Shown in pieces: positions 15,768-25,328 of a DNA stretch of 64,000 bases; position 1 is the first letter of the stretch, and every line of letters begins with the position of its first letter. The DNA is from Christiangramia sabulilitoris. Lineage in GTDB: Bacteria > Bacteroidota > Bacteroidia > Flavobacteriales > Flavobacteriaceae. A program made the position numbers and the translations under genes. The notes under the pieces are model-generated. The model was not told where the DNA came from. It made no database searches and was given only the letters and a program-made list of their open reading frames with translations. The stretch is taken from positions 930,001-994,000 of the forward strand of contig NZ_VHSF01000001.1 in NCBI RefSeq assembly GCF_007050985.1. The letters run 5' to 3'.

Positions 15768-17309
15768 TTAGTTAGTAAGCTCTATAACTACCGGAGCCAC
15801 TTTCTTCAGCTTATAGCTTGAGTTACCTGCAAGCGAAGCAGAAATATCATAAATCTGTACAGATTCACCTCTACCGGCACGTCTAAGCGCCGCCTTGGCT
15901 CTGTCATCCAACCTGCTACCATTAACAATAATGGTTGGTTGCCCCGGAACTTTAAATTTAAAGCCGGTCACATTTAGGTTAAGGTCAAAATCAAAATCTG
16001 GAAGACTTGCGCCTACCGTGGCGATTTCCAGACTGTTCCTTTGCATGGAAACAGCACCGTCTTCCCCACGAATGGTTCCTACAGGTCTTGGAATATCCTT
16101 CACTCTAAATGTTTTCTTATCTGAAACTGTTTTACCTCCAGGTAAAGTTCCGCTAACACTAATGGTAACTTCTCTGGCTTGCAAAGTAGTTACATCCATA
16201 AGGTAGCTTCCCGCACCGCCAGACTGTCTAAGACCAGGAGCATTTGCACTTACGCTGCTTACCCCAGGAATAGAAATGGTCATAGGGTTCTGCACCCCAC
16301 GATATACCACATTCATTTTATCTGCAGAGATAACCGCAGAATTAGGTAGTGGTATCACTGTATAAGATCCATCTACCGGAATTTCCTTGGTTTCACCATC
16401 TTCAAGATATTCCAGTTTACCGTTGATCTTTTGCTCCCCTACATTTCCTGCAGGAAAGTCAAGAACAACCTGACCATCTTTTAAGCTTTTTACTTCTTTA
16501 CCGTTGATAACAACGTTCTCAAACTGAAGCGTATTATCAAAACGACCTAATACCACTTTACCGGAAAAATTCTCTCCACTAAAGAAAGCTGGCTTAGAAG
16601 GAATTACGATAGCCTCATAGTTATCAAGAGAAACGTCACTCTGTAGCTGACCTGAAAGCATTGACGAAAGAATCTCACTTTCGGTGCTCTTTACGTCTGC
16701 CTGCATTTGAGTAAGCTGGGTAATAGAAGCCACCAACGGAAATCCTTCAAATCTATACTTTAACCAAGGTACCTTCGCTCCTTCCACATTCTCTGGATCT
16801 GTGGCAAATTCTTTTTGAATATTCACTTTCTTAGCGATACTACCATATCCATCTTCAAGAATTTCAGACACTCCGTTTCTATACGTTTGTATTTGTGCCA
16901 GAAATTCTTCTCCTTTCGGGGAGATCCTACCAGACTGGAAGAACATTTGATCCATAACGGTAGACTGGTCCATCGTCTCGTAATCCTTAGGGTCATCTAC
17001 AGAAGCCTGTAACTCTTCTTTGATTCCTTCGATATACTGAGTGAAATTGGTGGACAACTCGTGTATTCTATCTGCATCCTCTTTGATGCTGGTATATTTT
17101 GCAGGCTGTTCTTCAACCTTAGTAGCAAGACCTGCCATTAAAGCCGAATTTCTTTCAGTATAGTTTTCAGCGGTCTTATCAAGTTTCTCGTTCATAAGTC
17201 CAAAAGCGGTAAGTACCTCTTTGGACATGTTTAGTGCCATCATGGCGATGAAAACCAGGTACATTAGGTTAATCATCTTCTGCCTTGGCGATTGTTTTCC
17301 GGATGCCAT
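15768..17309 (-). CDS. gldM: Type IX secretion / gliding motility motor protein GldM
   Basis: A 513-residue inner-membrane protein. The N-terminus has the GldM signature SPRQKMINLMYLVFIAMMAL, a single membrane helix (about residues 11-31) that inserts into the GldL ring, followed by a helical domain and three beta domains reaching across the periplasm (EIPVDGSYTVIPLPNSAVIS, VYRGVQNPMTISIPGVS, and the conserved end YDISASLAG). GldL and GldM form the proton-driven rotary motor of T9SS and gliding. Start and length agree with the family. Confidence 0.97.
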   Translation of the reverse strand: MASGKQSPRQKMINLMYLVFIAMMALNMSKEVLTAFGLMNEKLDKTAENYTERNSALMAGLATKVEEQPAKYTSIKEDADRIHELSTNFTQYIEGIKEELQASVDDPKDYETMDQSTVMDQMFFQSGRISPKGEEFLAQIQTYRNGVSEILEDGYGSIAKKVNIQKEFATDPENVEGAKVPWLKYRFEGFPLVASITQLTQMQADVKSTESEILSSMLSGQLQSDVSLDNYEAIVIPSKPAFFSGENFSGKVVLGRFDNTLQFENVVINGKEVKSLKDGQVVLDFPAGNVGEQKINGKLEYLEDGETKEIPVDGSYTVIPLPNSAVISADKMNVVYRGVQNPMTISIPGVSSVSANAPGLRQSGGAGSYLMDVTTLQAREVTISVSGTLPGGKTVSDKKTFRVKDIPRPVGTIRGEDGAVSMQRNSLEIATVGASLPDFDFDLNLNVTGFKFKVPGQPTIIVNGSRLDDRAKAALRRAGRGESVQIYDISASLAGNSSYKLKKVAPVVIELTN

Positions 17310-17362
17310 GTCTAATTAGTTGTTTTTAAATTAATATAACAGCTTAATTGAAAAATTATCAA

Positions 17363-18010
17363 TTAGACTCTAACTTTTCCGTTCATCGCAGTTAACATTC
17401 CACCATAAACATTATTTAATGAAGCCATATTTTCGGTAAGAGAATTCATTTGGGCCTTAAGCCTTCCAGCATTCTCTGCAACTTCCTGGTTTACCTCTGC
17501 CTGTTTAGCTGCAGATTCAACCTGAGCTTTATAAATATTATTAAGGGTTTCCATTTGTGCAGCGGCCACACTTAGTTCTTCAGAATATTTCTTTTGAGAT
17601 GCCATAGAATCTACGGTAGGGGCAATACCTTTAGCGGCTCCTTCGAAATTTCTTATACTCTCACCAAGAGAAGCCATAAGACCTGCGTCCAGTCTAGCTT
17701 CCTTCAGCATTTCGTCAAGTTTTTTAGACAGCATTCCTTCTGCTTCTTTTTCTTCAGCGACCACTGCCTTTCTATCCACTCCCTGACCTCCTGCTAATTC
17801 CGGATATACCAGTGACCAGTCTAACTCATCATCTATCGGCTCGAATGCAGAATATGCGAATACCAATGCCTCTACGATAAGCCCTAAAATAAGCATTGGG
17901 TTACCACCGGGCCAGTGCATGATTTTAAAAAGGGCACCTAAAATAACTACAGATGCTCCCAGACCATACACCATATTGGTCACTTTTTTTGTTGATCTTG
18001 AATTTGCCAT
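17363..18010 (-). CDS. gldL: Type IX secretion / gliding motility motor protein GldL
   Basis: A 215-residue inner-membrane protein with two closely spaced helices (about residues 12-30 and 37-56: VYGLGASVVILGALFKIMHW and GNPMLILGLIVEALVFAYSAF). The motif FKIMHWPGG and the conserved Glu in the second helix (VEALVF) are the proposed proton-path residues of GldL. A long cytoplasmic helical domain follows. GldL makes the pentameric stator-like ring around the paired GldM helices. It lies 53 bp before gldM. Confidence 0.97.
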   Translation of the reverse strand: MANSRSTKKVTNMVYGLGASVVILGALFKIMHWPGGNPMLILGLIVEALVFAYSAFEPIDDELDWSLVYPELAGGQGVDRKAVVAEEKEAEGMLSKKLDEMLKEARLDAGLMASLGESIRNFEGAAKGIAPTVDSMASQKKYSEELSVAAAQMETLNNIYKAQVESAAKQAEVNQEVAENAGRLKAQMNSLTENMASLNNVYGGMLTAMNGKVRV

Positions 18011-18069
18011 AACTCTAATGTTTGATTTTCTTAATTGATTTTATTGATAGGTTTAAGTTCCAACTGCAA

Positions 18070-19434
18070 TTATGGATTCTTCTGGTTTAAGGTTACATCT
18101 GTTCCAAGATAATCCTGGACGGTTCTAAACCCGATGTAACTTCTTGCTGAATCCATGTACTCATAATCTCTTGAACTTACCTGAAGGAAGTAAGCAACGT
18201 CTTTCCAGGAACCTCCACGAACTACTTTTCTCCTGTCTTTAGGATTATTCACGGTTGGGTTCATAGTAGACATATACTCATACGATCCCGGATCGTATGA
18301 AGAATCTACCCATTCGCCCACATTCCCTGCCATGTTGTACAGGCCGTAGTCGTTGGGGTCGTAAGATTTAGCTTCGACGGTGTAAAGCGCCTGATCTGCT
18401 GCGTAATCCCCTCTTAATGGTTTAAAATTAGCCATAAAACATCCGCGGTCATTTAGAGTATAAGGCCCTCCCCAGGGATATGAAGCTCCTTCAAGTCCAC
18501 CCCTGGCTGCATATTCCCATTCTCCTTCGGTAGGTAACCGGTAAGATGGAACATTAGCATCTCCTTTAGCTTTGCGGAAATCATTATGATATTTAGTTCT
18601 CCACTGAGTAAAAGCTCTGGCTTGTTTCCAGGAAACTCCTACCACAGGATAATCATCGAAAGCACTATGCCAGAAATAATCATTATGCATAGGTTCGTTA
18701 TAGGAATAATTAAAGTCTTTGATCCATACAGTAGTATCAGGATAAACAGCAACCTCTTCTTTTCTAATAAAATCACTACGGCCGCCCTGCTGCTTGGCAG
18801 CAGCCTGAATATCCATATAAGAATATTTAAATTTCAGCTTTTTTACATCTATGGTACGCTGACCATTGTACACTTCATCCAATGGAATGTACATTGAATC
18901 CATTACTTCAGCATAATATACATCCGGATAATCTTCTGTATCCCAGTATATTTCAACATCGGTATTGAGCTTTCTGTTTTCGTAGTCATCGGTAGGTCCA
19001 CCCTGGCCGTAAGTATTCAGCATATACTCTTCATACGGGGTAAGATTTTCAGGATCTGCATCTGCAAAAGCAAATTCACCAATCCCATCGTCCCCGGGCA
19101 CAGCGCCCTGAAGCTCAGCCATAATAGCCAGATTAACCCGAACGATCGAGTCTCTCACATAATTTACAAACTGTCTGTATTCGGAATTGGTTATCTCGGT
19201 TTCATCCATATAGAATGAACGAACGGTAACGGTTTTAGGTGGTGCATTTTTCTGGCCGGCGATGTCATCATCAGATTTTCCCATAATGAAAGCGCCTCCC
19301 GGTATTAATGTCATACCATAAGGTTTCTCCGGATTCCACTTCTTCCCCTCCGCACCTACTAGCTGTCCACGATCACCTCCACCACAGCTATAAAGCAAGG
19401 CCAGAACAGCAATGAGCGAAATATACTTCTTCAT
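18070..19434 (-). CDS. gldK: Type IX secretion / gliding lipoprotein GldK
   Basis: A 454-residue outer-membrane lipoprotein (lipobox LLYSCGGG, Cys at about residue 17) with an FGE/sulfatase-modifying-enzyme fold: MTLIPGGAFIMGKSDDD, SFYMDETEITNSEYRQFV, VPSYRLPTEGEWEYAARGG and MAGNVGEWVDSSYDPGS. The catalytic role of true formylglycine-generating enzymes is not expected in GldK, which acts as a structural ring component with GldN. It is the first of four gld genes, 117 bp after the preceding gene, so it may have its own promoter, although no clear -7 box was found. Confidence 0.97.
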   Translation of the reverse strand: MKKYISLIAVLALLYSCGGGDRGQLVGAEGKKWNPEKPYGMTLIPGGAFIMGKSDDDIAGQKNAPPKTVTVRSFYMDETEITNSEYRQFVNYVRDSIVRVNLAIMAELQGAVPGDDGIGEFAFADADPENLTPYEEYMLNTYGQGGPTDDYENRKLNTDVEIYWDTEDYPDVYYAEVMDSMYIPLDEVYNGQRTIDVKKLKFKYSYMDIQAAAKQQGGRSDFIRKEEVAVYPDTTVWIKDFNYSYNEPMHNDYFWHSAFDDYPVVGVSWKQARAFTQWRTKYHNDFRKAKGDANVPSYRLPTEGEWEYAARGGLEGASYPWGGPYTLNDRGCFMANFKPLRGDYAADQALYTVEAKSYDPNDYGLYNMAGNVGEWVDSSYDPGSYEYMSTMNPTVNNPKDRRKVVRGGSWKDVAYFLQVSSRDYEYMDSARSYIGFRTVQDYLGTDVTLNQKNP

Positions 19435-19550
19435 AATAATCTTAGGTTAAGACATTTTGATTTACGGCAGTAAACCTATCTAATTATTTTTTAAAAAACA
19501 ATATTTCAGATAAAAATACCGTAAATCAGAATCATGTCTGAATACAATTT

Positions 19551-20711
19551 TTAGACTTCGTTTTTTCTTTTGGCTTTATACCAACGTTCCGGAATTACCT
19601 GATTGCAAGCTTCAAGATAATCCGCTTCGCTGCAAGGTAATAACGTATGCCGTTTTAATTTAGTATTTACATTCGATAAAAATGGAATTTCTATCCACCA
19701 TCGCCCACTAACAGGACTTTTAAAAAACACAAGTACCTCATCATCAATAGGTACCTGATACTTTATAAACTCTTTTTTCGCCGAAATAGTATTTTCATTT
19801 GTACGATAATTTACGCCTTCTATAAAATACCATATAATCTGGGCAATAAGCATATTGGCCTGCTCTCCCAGTTGTTCCTGGTATTCATAAACTCCAAAAG
19901 AGGATATTTTATCACTTATTCCCGCATACCTGGACAGGGCACAGATCTCCCTGCCGTTGAACCCATTAGGAGATTTAAAAAAAGAAGAGTTCAAGGCGGC
20001 AGAATCTATTGCCCCAAGATCCAACCCCACAAGGTCTGCACTCCTGAGTATAGGCTCCATAAGGGATATATCTGAAGTTACTTCTCCTAACCTGTATGCC
20101 TCAAAAAATAACCTTTCCATTAATTCAATTTCGTCCTGGGAATTGTAATAAGTCTGGTATCCTACAGTAGAGTAATTAAATAAATTATAAGGTTGATCAA
20201 CTACGATTTTTCCTACATAAGAATGACTGGAAATTGGTTTTTCAGCATCACCAAGATCAAAGTTCCTATCAATATTTACAAGGTTAACCATCTGATCTAA
20301 ATTATCATAGGCCCGGTATTGCGCATAGATCAAATCCTGACTCCCTCCCAGAATAATAGGTAATACGTCGTTTTTTATAAGACTTTCAACCAAAGTTTGC
20401 ACGGCGAAGTAGGTGTCTTCCACCGTAGCTCCCGCCCTAATATCTCCAAGATCTGCCAGGTTTAGCTTCCAGTTGCCTGGAAATAAACCATAAAAGGTTT
20501 CCCTTAATCTGTCAAAATCGGGAGCCTCTGTTTTCTTTTCGGCCCTGCGATTTTCACTCACCCCAAAAATAGCGACATTAACCGCTTCAAGATCTGGCAT
20601 TCCAGATCTTTCTGTATGTAATTTAATATTGGCACCAATAGCCAGTGGGTTTAAATTTCTGATTTCATCCAGTAAATCTTCATGAACCGGACTAAGAAAA
20701 TCGAACTCCAT
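19551..20711 (-). CDS. Ureohydrolase (arginase/formimidoylglutamase)-like protein with degraded metal site
   Basis: A 386-residue protein with the arginase/agmatinase/formimidoylglutamase fold. The three metal-binding motifs can be located but are altered. GGDHS appears as GGSQD (122-126, His to Gln). DAHxD appears as DRNFD (148-152, His to Asn). SxDxDxxDP appears as GLDLGAID (229-236, second Asp to Gly). Three of the six manganese ligands are therefore replaced, so hydrolase activity is doubtful. It starts 3 bp after the topA stop and precedes gldK, so it is co-transcribed with topA. Homologues in this position in Flavobacteriaceae are usually annotated as formimidoylglutamase; I think that functional label should be held lightly. 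Confidence 0.8.
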   Translation of the reverse strand: MEFDFLSPVHEDLLDEIRNLNPLAIGANIKLHTERSGMPDLEAVNVAIFGVSENRRAEKKTEAPDFDRLRETFYGLFPGNWKLNLADLGDIRAGATVEDTYFAVQTLVESLIKNDVLPIILGGSQDLIYAQYRAYDNLDQMVNLVNIDRNFDLGDAEKPISSHSYVGKIVVDQPYNLFNYSTVGYQTYYNSQDEIELMERLFFEAYRLGEVTSDISLMEPILRSADLVGLDLGAIDSAALNSSFFKSPNGFNGREICALSRYAGISDKISSFGVYEYQEQLGEQANMLIAQIIWYFIEGVNYRTNENTISAKKEFIKYQVPIDDEVLVFFKSPVSGRWWIEIPFLSNVNTKLKRHTLLPCSEADYLEACNQVIPERWYKAKRKNEV

Positions 20712-20714
20712 ATA

Positions 20715-23255
20715 TTATTTCTTTTTGGCAGGTTTTTTAGCAGCAGGTTTCTTTTTTGCTGCCGATTTTTTCTTTGCAGCAGTTTTCTTCTTTGCAGCAG
20801 GCTTTTTCTTCTTGGTATTTTTCTCTATGATCTCTTTAACCTCATCCAGCGTAAGCTCCTCTGCATTGGTAGTCTTAGGCAACTCTACCTTGGTCTTACC
20901 TTTTATTACATTAAATCTACCCCATCTTGCCTTTTCCACACGTATCCCCTCTTCTTCCCAATGGTGAATTAGTTTTTCACGTTCCTTTTTAAGCTTGTCC
21001 TCGATAAGTTCTTCAATATCATTATCTGAAAGATTATCGAAATCGTACTTTTTGTTCACATTAATGAACATATTGTTCCACTTTAAAAATGGTCCAAATC
21101 TACCAACCCCTTTTTGGACAGGCAGTTCTTTATATACATAGATTGGTGCATCTGCTTTTTCTTTTTCTTTGATCAGCTCCATGGCGCGATCAAAGTCAAC
21201 GTTCAGCGGATCCTCTCCTTTTTCAAGAGACACAAAAGTTTTCCCAAATCTTACGTATGGGCCATATCTGCCATTATTTACCTCAACATCCTCACCTTTG
21301 TATTCACCGAGCTTCTTAGGCAATTGAAATAGATCCATCGCCTCTTCATAGGTAAGCGTTTCCATATTCTGATCGGGGCTAAGACTGGCAAACCTCGGCT
21401 TTTCCTCATCTTCCACACTACCAATTTGCACCATTGGTCCAAATTTACCCAACCTAACGCTCACAGGCTTCCCGGTCTCAGGATCTTTCCCAAGAATTCG
21501 TTCTCCCACTTCTCTTTCAGCATTTTTGGCCACGTCCTGAACATGCGGATGAAAATCTTTGTAAAAATCCTTCATCATCTCTGTCCACTCCTCGTTTCCT
21601 TCAGCAATATTATCAAAGCTTTCCTCTACTTTCGCAGTGAAATTGTAATCGAGGATATTGGAAAAATGATTAACCAGAAAGTCATTCACAACCATCCCTG
21701 TAGCAGTAGGCACCATTTTACCTTTATCACTACCAACGGTTTCGGTTAATGTTTTCTCTTTTAGCTTATCATTTTTAAGCTCGAACTGCACATATTCCCT
21801 CTCGGTTCCATCTACCGAACCTTTCTCCACATAATTTCTACTTTGAATTGTAGAGATGGTTGGAGCATAAGTAGATGGTCGTCCAATCCCAAGTTCTTCC
21901 AGCTTTTTTACCAGGGAAGCTTCTGTATATCTGTATGGTGGACGCGTAAATCTTTCGGTAGCAGTTATTAATTCGTTGATAAGAGGCTGATTTACTTTCA
22001 TTGCCGGAAGCATACCGCTCTGTTCCTCATCCTCTTCATCACTTCCTTCCAGGTATACCTTGAGGAAACCATCAAATTTCAGCACCTCACCGTTGGCGGT
22101 AAAGTGATTCTTATGTTTATCTGCTTCTATCTTAACATTGGTTCTTTCCAAAAGAGCATCGCTCATTTGTGAGGCAATCGCTCTCTTCCAGATCAATTCG
22201 TATAATCGTTGCTGATCACGATCTGCAGAAATACTATGTTTAGCAAAATTAGTAGGACGAATAGCTTCGTGAGCTTCCTGTGCACCTTTGCTTTTTCCTT
22301 TGAACTGGCGGGCTTTGGCATATTTATCACCATAAGCCTTCAGGATTTCTTCCTTAGCACCTTTCCTCGCATCCTCAGAAAGGTTCACGCTATCTGTTCT
22401 CATATAAGTAATATGACCGGCTTCATATAAACGCTGGGCCATGGTCATGGTTTTACTTACCGAGAAATATAATTTCCTGGCAGCCTCCTGTTGTAATGTC
22501 GAAGTTGTAAAAGGTGGTGCTGGATTCTTCTTAGCCGGTTTTGTAGTAAGATCGGCTACTTTAAAGTTCGCCCCGATATTTTCTTTCAGAAACTTTTCAG
22601 CTTCTTCTTTAGTATCAAAGTTCTTAGGGATTTTAGCTTTAAAAGACTTTCCTTCTTCAGTTGAGAATTCAGCATCTATCCTGTAAGAAGCTTGCGGATT
22701 AAAATCCTGGATCTCCCTTTCTCTTTCCACAATTAGTCTTACCGCAACAGACTGAACACGGCCTGCCGAAAGACCTCCTTTGACCTTACGCCAAAGTACC
22801 GGTGATAACTCGTATCCTACCAGCCGGTCTAAAACCCTTCTGGCTTGCTGGGCATTGACCAAATTGTAATCTATACTCCTTGGATTATCTATGGCTTTAA
22901 GAATCGCAGATTTTGTAATCTCATGAAAAACTATACGTTTAGTATTTTCATCCTTCAGGTTCAATTCTTCAGCTAAATGCCATGCAATGGCTTCTCCCTC
23001 ACGATCCTCATCACTCGCCAGCCATACCATTTCAGCATTTTTAGCAAGTCCTTTCAGTTTCCTGACGACGTCCTTTTTGTCGCTGGAAACTATATATTTA
23101 GGCGTAAAATCTCCTTCGGTATCCACCCCGATTTCCTTGGTAGGCAAATCTGCAATATGCCCAAAACTTGAAGCAACCTTATAATCGCTTCCAAGAAATT
23201 TCTCTATAGTTTTTGCCTTTGCAGGAGACTCAACAATCACTAAATTCTTAGCCAT
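20715..23255 (-). CDS. topA: DNA topoisomerase I (type IA)
   Basis: An 846-residue enzyme that relaxes negative supercoils. The N-terminal Toprim domain has VIVESPAKAKTIEKFLG with its catalytic Glu and the acidic DEDREGE motif (82-88). The active-site Tyr is residue 284 in ITYMRTDSV. Residues 159-170 (KGGLSAGRVQSV) are the conserved DNA-gate region. C-terminally it carries GRYGPYVRFG and GRFGPFLKW repeats instead of Cys4 zinc ribbons, and it ends in a Lys/Ala-rich basic tail of about 35 residues, as in many Bacteroidota. It starts the unit that continues into the ureohydrolase-like gene. Confidence 0.97.
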   Translation of the reverse strand: MAKNLVIVESPAKAKTIEKFLGSDYKVASSFGHIADLPTKEIGVDTEGDFTPKYIVSSDKKDVVRKLKGLAKNAEMVWLASDEDREGEAIAWHLAEELNLKDENTKRIVFHEITKSAILKAIDNPRSIDYNLVNAQQARRVLDRLVGYELSPVLWRKVKGGLSAGRVQSVAVRLIVEREREIQDFNPQASYRIDAEFSTEEGKSFKAKIPKNFDTKEEAEKFLKENIGANFKVADLTTKPAKKNPAPPFTTSTLQQEAARKLYFSVSKTMTMAQRLYEAGHITYMRTDSVNLSEDARKGAKEEILKAYGDKYAKARQFKGKSKGAQEAHEAIRPTNFAKHSISADRDQQRLYELIWKRAIASQMSDALLERTNVKIEADKHKNHFTANGEVLKFDGFLKVYLEGSDEEDEEQSGMLPAMKVNQPLINELITATERFTRPPYRYTEASLVKKLEELGIGRPSTYAPTISTIQSRNYVEKGSVDGTEREYVQFELKNDKLKEKTLTETVGSDKGKMVPTATGMVVNDFLVNHFSNILDYNFTAKVEESFDNIAEGNEEWTEMMKDFYKDFHPHVQDVAKNAEREVGERILGKDPETGKPVSVRLGKFGPMVQIGSVEDEEKPRFASLSPDQNMETLTYEEAMDLFQLPKKLGEYKGEDVEVNNGRYGPYVRFGKTFVSLEKGEDPLNVDFDRAMELIKEKEKADAPIYVYKELPVQKGVGRFGPFLKWNNMFINVNKKYDFDNLSDNDIEELIEDKLKKEREKLIHHWEEEGIRVEKARWGRFNVIKGKTKVELPKTTNAEELTLDEVKEIIEKNTKKKKPAAKKKTAAKKKSAAKKKPAAKKPAKKK

Positions 23256-23276
23256 ACATCTGTCTGTTTATAATTG

Positions 23277-23284
23277 CAAAAGTA
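23277..23284 (-). promoter_or_regulatory. Bacteroidota-type -7 box of topA (TACTTTTG)
   Basis: On the - strand TACTTTTG fits TAnnTTTG and lies 21 bases before the topA ATG. A TTTAACGG string about 22 bases further upstream is a weak -33 candidate. Confidence 0.42.
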
Positions 23285-23335
23285 TATCAAATTTTTCTTC
23301 CTCCCGTTAAACTTGCTTTAAAACCAAAGAGCAAC

Positions 23336-23370
23336 GCCTTGAAAACCCTGAATTAGATACGATTCAAGGC
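23336..23370. repeat. Inverted repeat upstream of topA
   Basis: GCCTTGAA (23336-23343) and TTCAAGGC (23363-23370) form perfect 8 bp arms around a 19-base spacer. It lies about 50-85 bases upstream of the predicted topA -7 box, where an operator could sit. It lacks a downstream T-run in either direction, so it is not a normal terminator. Confidence 0.4.
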
Positions 23371-23414
23371 TTCAAAAAAAATAAATTCAAAAGCTGGTTA
23401 TTAAAAATGGCAGG

Positions 23415-24431
23415 CTATTCCGTGTAAAAAAAGACTGAAGAAACTCCCTGCAATCCGTATCGAAGATCGGGGCCTATATTCCCAGAAACAGAGGTCGCAT
23501 TATTAAAGGCCAGAACCCTGCCACCATTATTCAAGGCTTCAGCCACAAAGATTACATTATAGGCGGCATCATAAACCAGGTTTACCGGGTTACCTAATAA
23601 TGTATTTGCCCCGGAAATCCTTAATTGCTCTTCTGCTCCGATAAATCCGCCATTGGAGGTGTTCGAAAACTTCTCCTCGAAATTCTGAATAATATGCAGA
23701 CCTCCATCTGAACTTGATTCTACCTCTCCAATATCTGATACTACCATGGTGCCTTTATCAAAATCTAATCCATGTGCGCGAACAAGGCCCTGTATAGCAA
23801 TTATCTTATCTGCCGTAGCGATACGATTGTTAATATAGGTATTCAGAAATTCGCGATAAACCGCAAGTCTGCTGGTTTCATCTACCGCTAGAAAGAGATC
23901 TTCTCCAATGAACTCTATACCCCAAACCTTAAATTTTGTCTGTACGGTATTCCTTAAGCTGAAGCCACTCTCAGTTTTCCGGTATACAAAAAGTCTGCCT
24001 TCAGGAGTAGTTTCATCCCCGTCCAGGTCTGTATTATCTGAAACCACATAGAAATCTCCATTGACCGCAAGATCCCTGGGACTTTCCAGATCAGGGTTAC
24101 TCATGAGAATAATTTCCGGGTTTTTAGTACCCCCTTCGCCAAGTGTGCCAATGCCCTGGTACATTTCCAGCATTCCCGAAGACCTGGAAACTATGGTGAA
24201 AGCATCATCTACCGCAGAAAAAAAGATACCTTCTATATCTGAAGAAGAATTAGCATAATTAGTCACGATACCAGAATTAATATCATACCGCCGTACATCC
24301 CCGTTATGTGAAGTGGCGTATAAATGAGCCGTTGTGGAGGTTTCCACTCCCGGATTGAGGTTATCATCCTTATTACAACCAACCACACCTAAAAGCAGAA
24401 TTAACAAGGAATATGATATTAGTCTTTTCAC
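23415..24431 (-). CDS. Secreted lipoprotein, beta-propeller-like
   Basis: A 338-residue lipoprotein (signal LLILLLGVVGCNKDDN, Cys at 19). The body repeats short strand motifs of the kind seen in NHL/YncE-like propellers: HLYATSHNGDVRRYDINSG, PRDLAVNGDFYVVSDNTD, GLDFDKGTMVVSDIGE, NLVYDAAYNVIFVAEALNN. A binding or scaffold role at the cell surface is likely; no catalytic motif is seen. The start codon is GTG (24431-24429); no in-frame ATG exists upstream and the signal peptide requires this start. It lies alone, 159 bp upstream of topA in the same direction. Confidence 0.72.
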   Translation of the reverse strand: MKRLISYSLLILLLGVVGCNKDDNLNPGVETSTTAHLYATSHNGDVRRYDINSGIVTNYANSSSDIEGIFFSAVDDAFTIVSRSSGMLEMYQGIGTLGEGGTKNPEIILMSNPDLESPRDLAVNGDFYVVSDNTDLDGDETTPEGRLFVYRKTESGFSLRNTVQTKFKVWGIEFIGEDLFLAVDETSRLAVYREFLNTYINNRIATADKIIAIQGLVRAHGLDFDKGTMVVSDIGEVESSSDGGLHIIQNFEEKFSNTSNGGFIGAEEQLRISGANTLLGNPVNLVYDAAYNVIFVAEALNNGGRVLAFNNATSVSGNIGPDLRYGLQGVSSVFFYTE

Positions 24432-24566
24432 AAACTTAAATTTTTTACGAAGATAATACGCTGAACATTTTGACTGCCTCCCCAGAGAGTTAAATATCTG
24501 TTATTTGAAATTATCTTAACGGTGTTTTCGGGCTTAATTATTCATATTACTCTAAAACAGGAAAGT

Positions 24567-25298
24567 ATGAATAAGGAAAAGAAGGTAGCGGTTATAACCG
24601 GTGCCAGTAGTGGAATTGGAAAAGCGATTGCCCGGAAACTTTCTTCAAATGGATATATCGTGGTTTTAGCCAGCCGGAGCTTAGACAAGCTTGCAAAGAT
24701 CCAGAATGAACTTTCTACAGAAAGTATGATCGTAGAACTGGATGTAGGCGACACGGAAAGTGTAAACCAGGCTTTCGGAAAAATTTCTGAAAAATATGAC
24801 CGGATCGATATCCTGGTAAATTCAGCAGGGATCATGCCTCTCACCTATCTTAAAAACAGGCACCTGGATGAATGGTTGAATACAATTGAAGTAAATGTAA
24901 AAGGAACTTTAAGATGCATCTACTCTGTCCTGCCACTTATGAAAAAGCAAATGGATGGGCATATTGTAAATATTGCCTCTGTTGATGGTAAAGAAATTTT
25001 TTCCGGCGGTGCAGTTTACGGTGCATCCAAAGCAGCCGTTATAGAACTATCCAGAGCAATGCGCATGGAACTATCTCCCGATTTCAATATCAGGGTGACT
25101 GCAATCGAGCCGGGAACCGTAGAGACAGACCTGCGGGAAGATATTACCGATGAAGAATTGCTGGAAGACAAGGATTATGGTGGAGATGAACCAAAGCTTA
25201 ATGCAAAAAATATAGCAGAAGCCGTATTTTATGCTGTTTCACAGCCTTCCACCGTGAATGTTAATGAACTATTAGTAAAACCCACAGGAAAATCCTGA
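24567..25298 (+). CDS. Short-chain dehydrogenase/reductase (classical SDR)
   Basis: A 243-residue NAD(P)-dependent oxidoreductase. It has the cofactor glycine motif TGASSGIG near the N-terminus, the NSAG motif (ILVNSAGIMPL), the catalytic Ser (NIASVDG) and the YxxxK pair (VYGASKAA), and ends with the usual EPGTVETDL segment. The substrate is unknown, and the sequence resembles the broad YdfG-like group. I start at 24567 (MNKEKKVAVITG), which has an AGGAAA 4-9 bases upstream; an earlier ATG at 24522 would add 15 residues not typical of SDRs. The small basic protein gene follows 30 bp later. Confidence 0.9.
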   Translation: MNKEKKVAVITGASSGIGKAIARKLSSNGYIVVLASRSLDKLAKIQNELSTESMIVELDVGDTESVNQAFGKISEKYDRIDILVNSAGIMPLTYLKNRHLDEWLNTIEVNVKGTLRCIYSVLPLMKKQMDGHIVNIASVDGKEIFSGGAVYGASKAAVIELSRAMRMELSPDFNIRVTAIEPGTVETDLREDITDEELLEDKDYGGDEPKLNAKNIAEAVFYAVSQPSTVNVNELLVKPTGKS

Positions 25299-25328
25299 TT
25301 GGGTCATCGAAAAAATTAAAAAAAGATT

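Noticed and set aside
18070-19434. Sulfatase-modifying formylglycine-generating enzyme
   Set aside because: The FGE fold is present, but the gene is the first of gldKLMN and is a lipoprotein, so GldK is the right call.
19551-20711. Active formimidoylglutamase or arginase
   Set aside because: Three of six manganese ligands are replaced, and no histidine- or arginine-degradation genes lie nearby.
20725-20967. Hydrophobic Phe/Ala-rich + strand frame at the end of topA
   Set aside because: It is the antisense of the Lys/Ala-rich tail of topoisomerase I.
24421-24438. TAAGTTTG as a promoter -7 box for the lipoprotein gene at 24431
   Set aside because: It abuts the GTG start, so transcription would begin inside the signal-peptide coding region.
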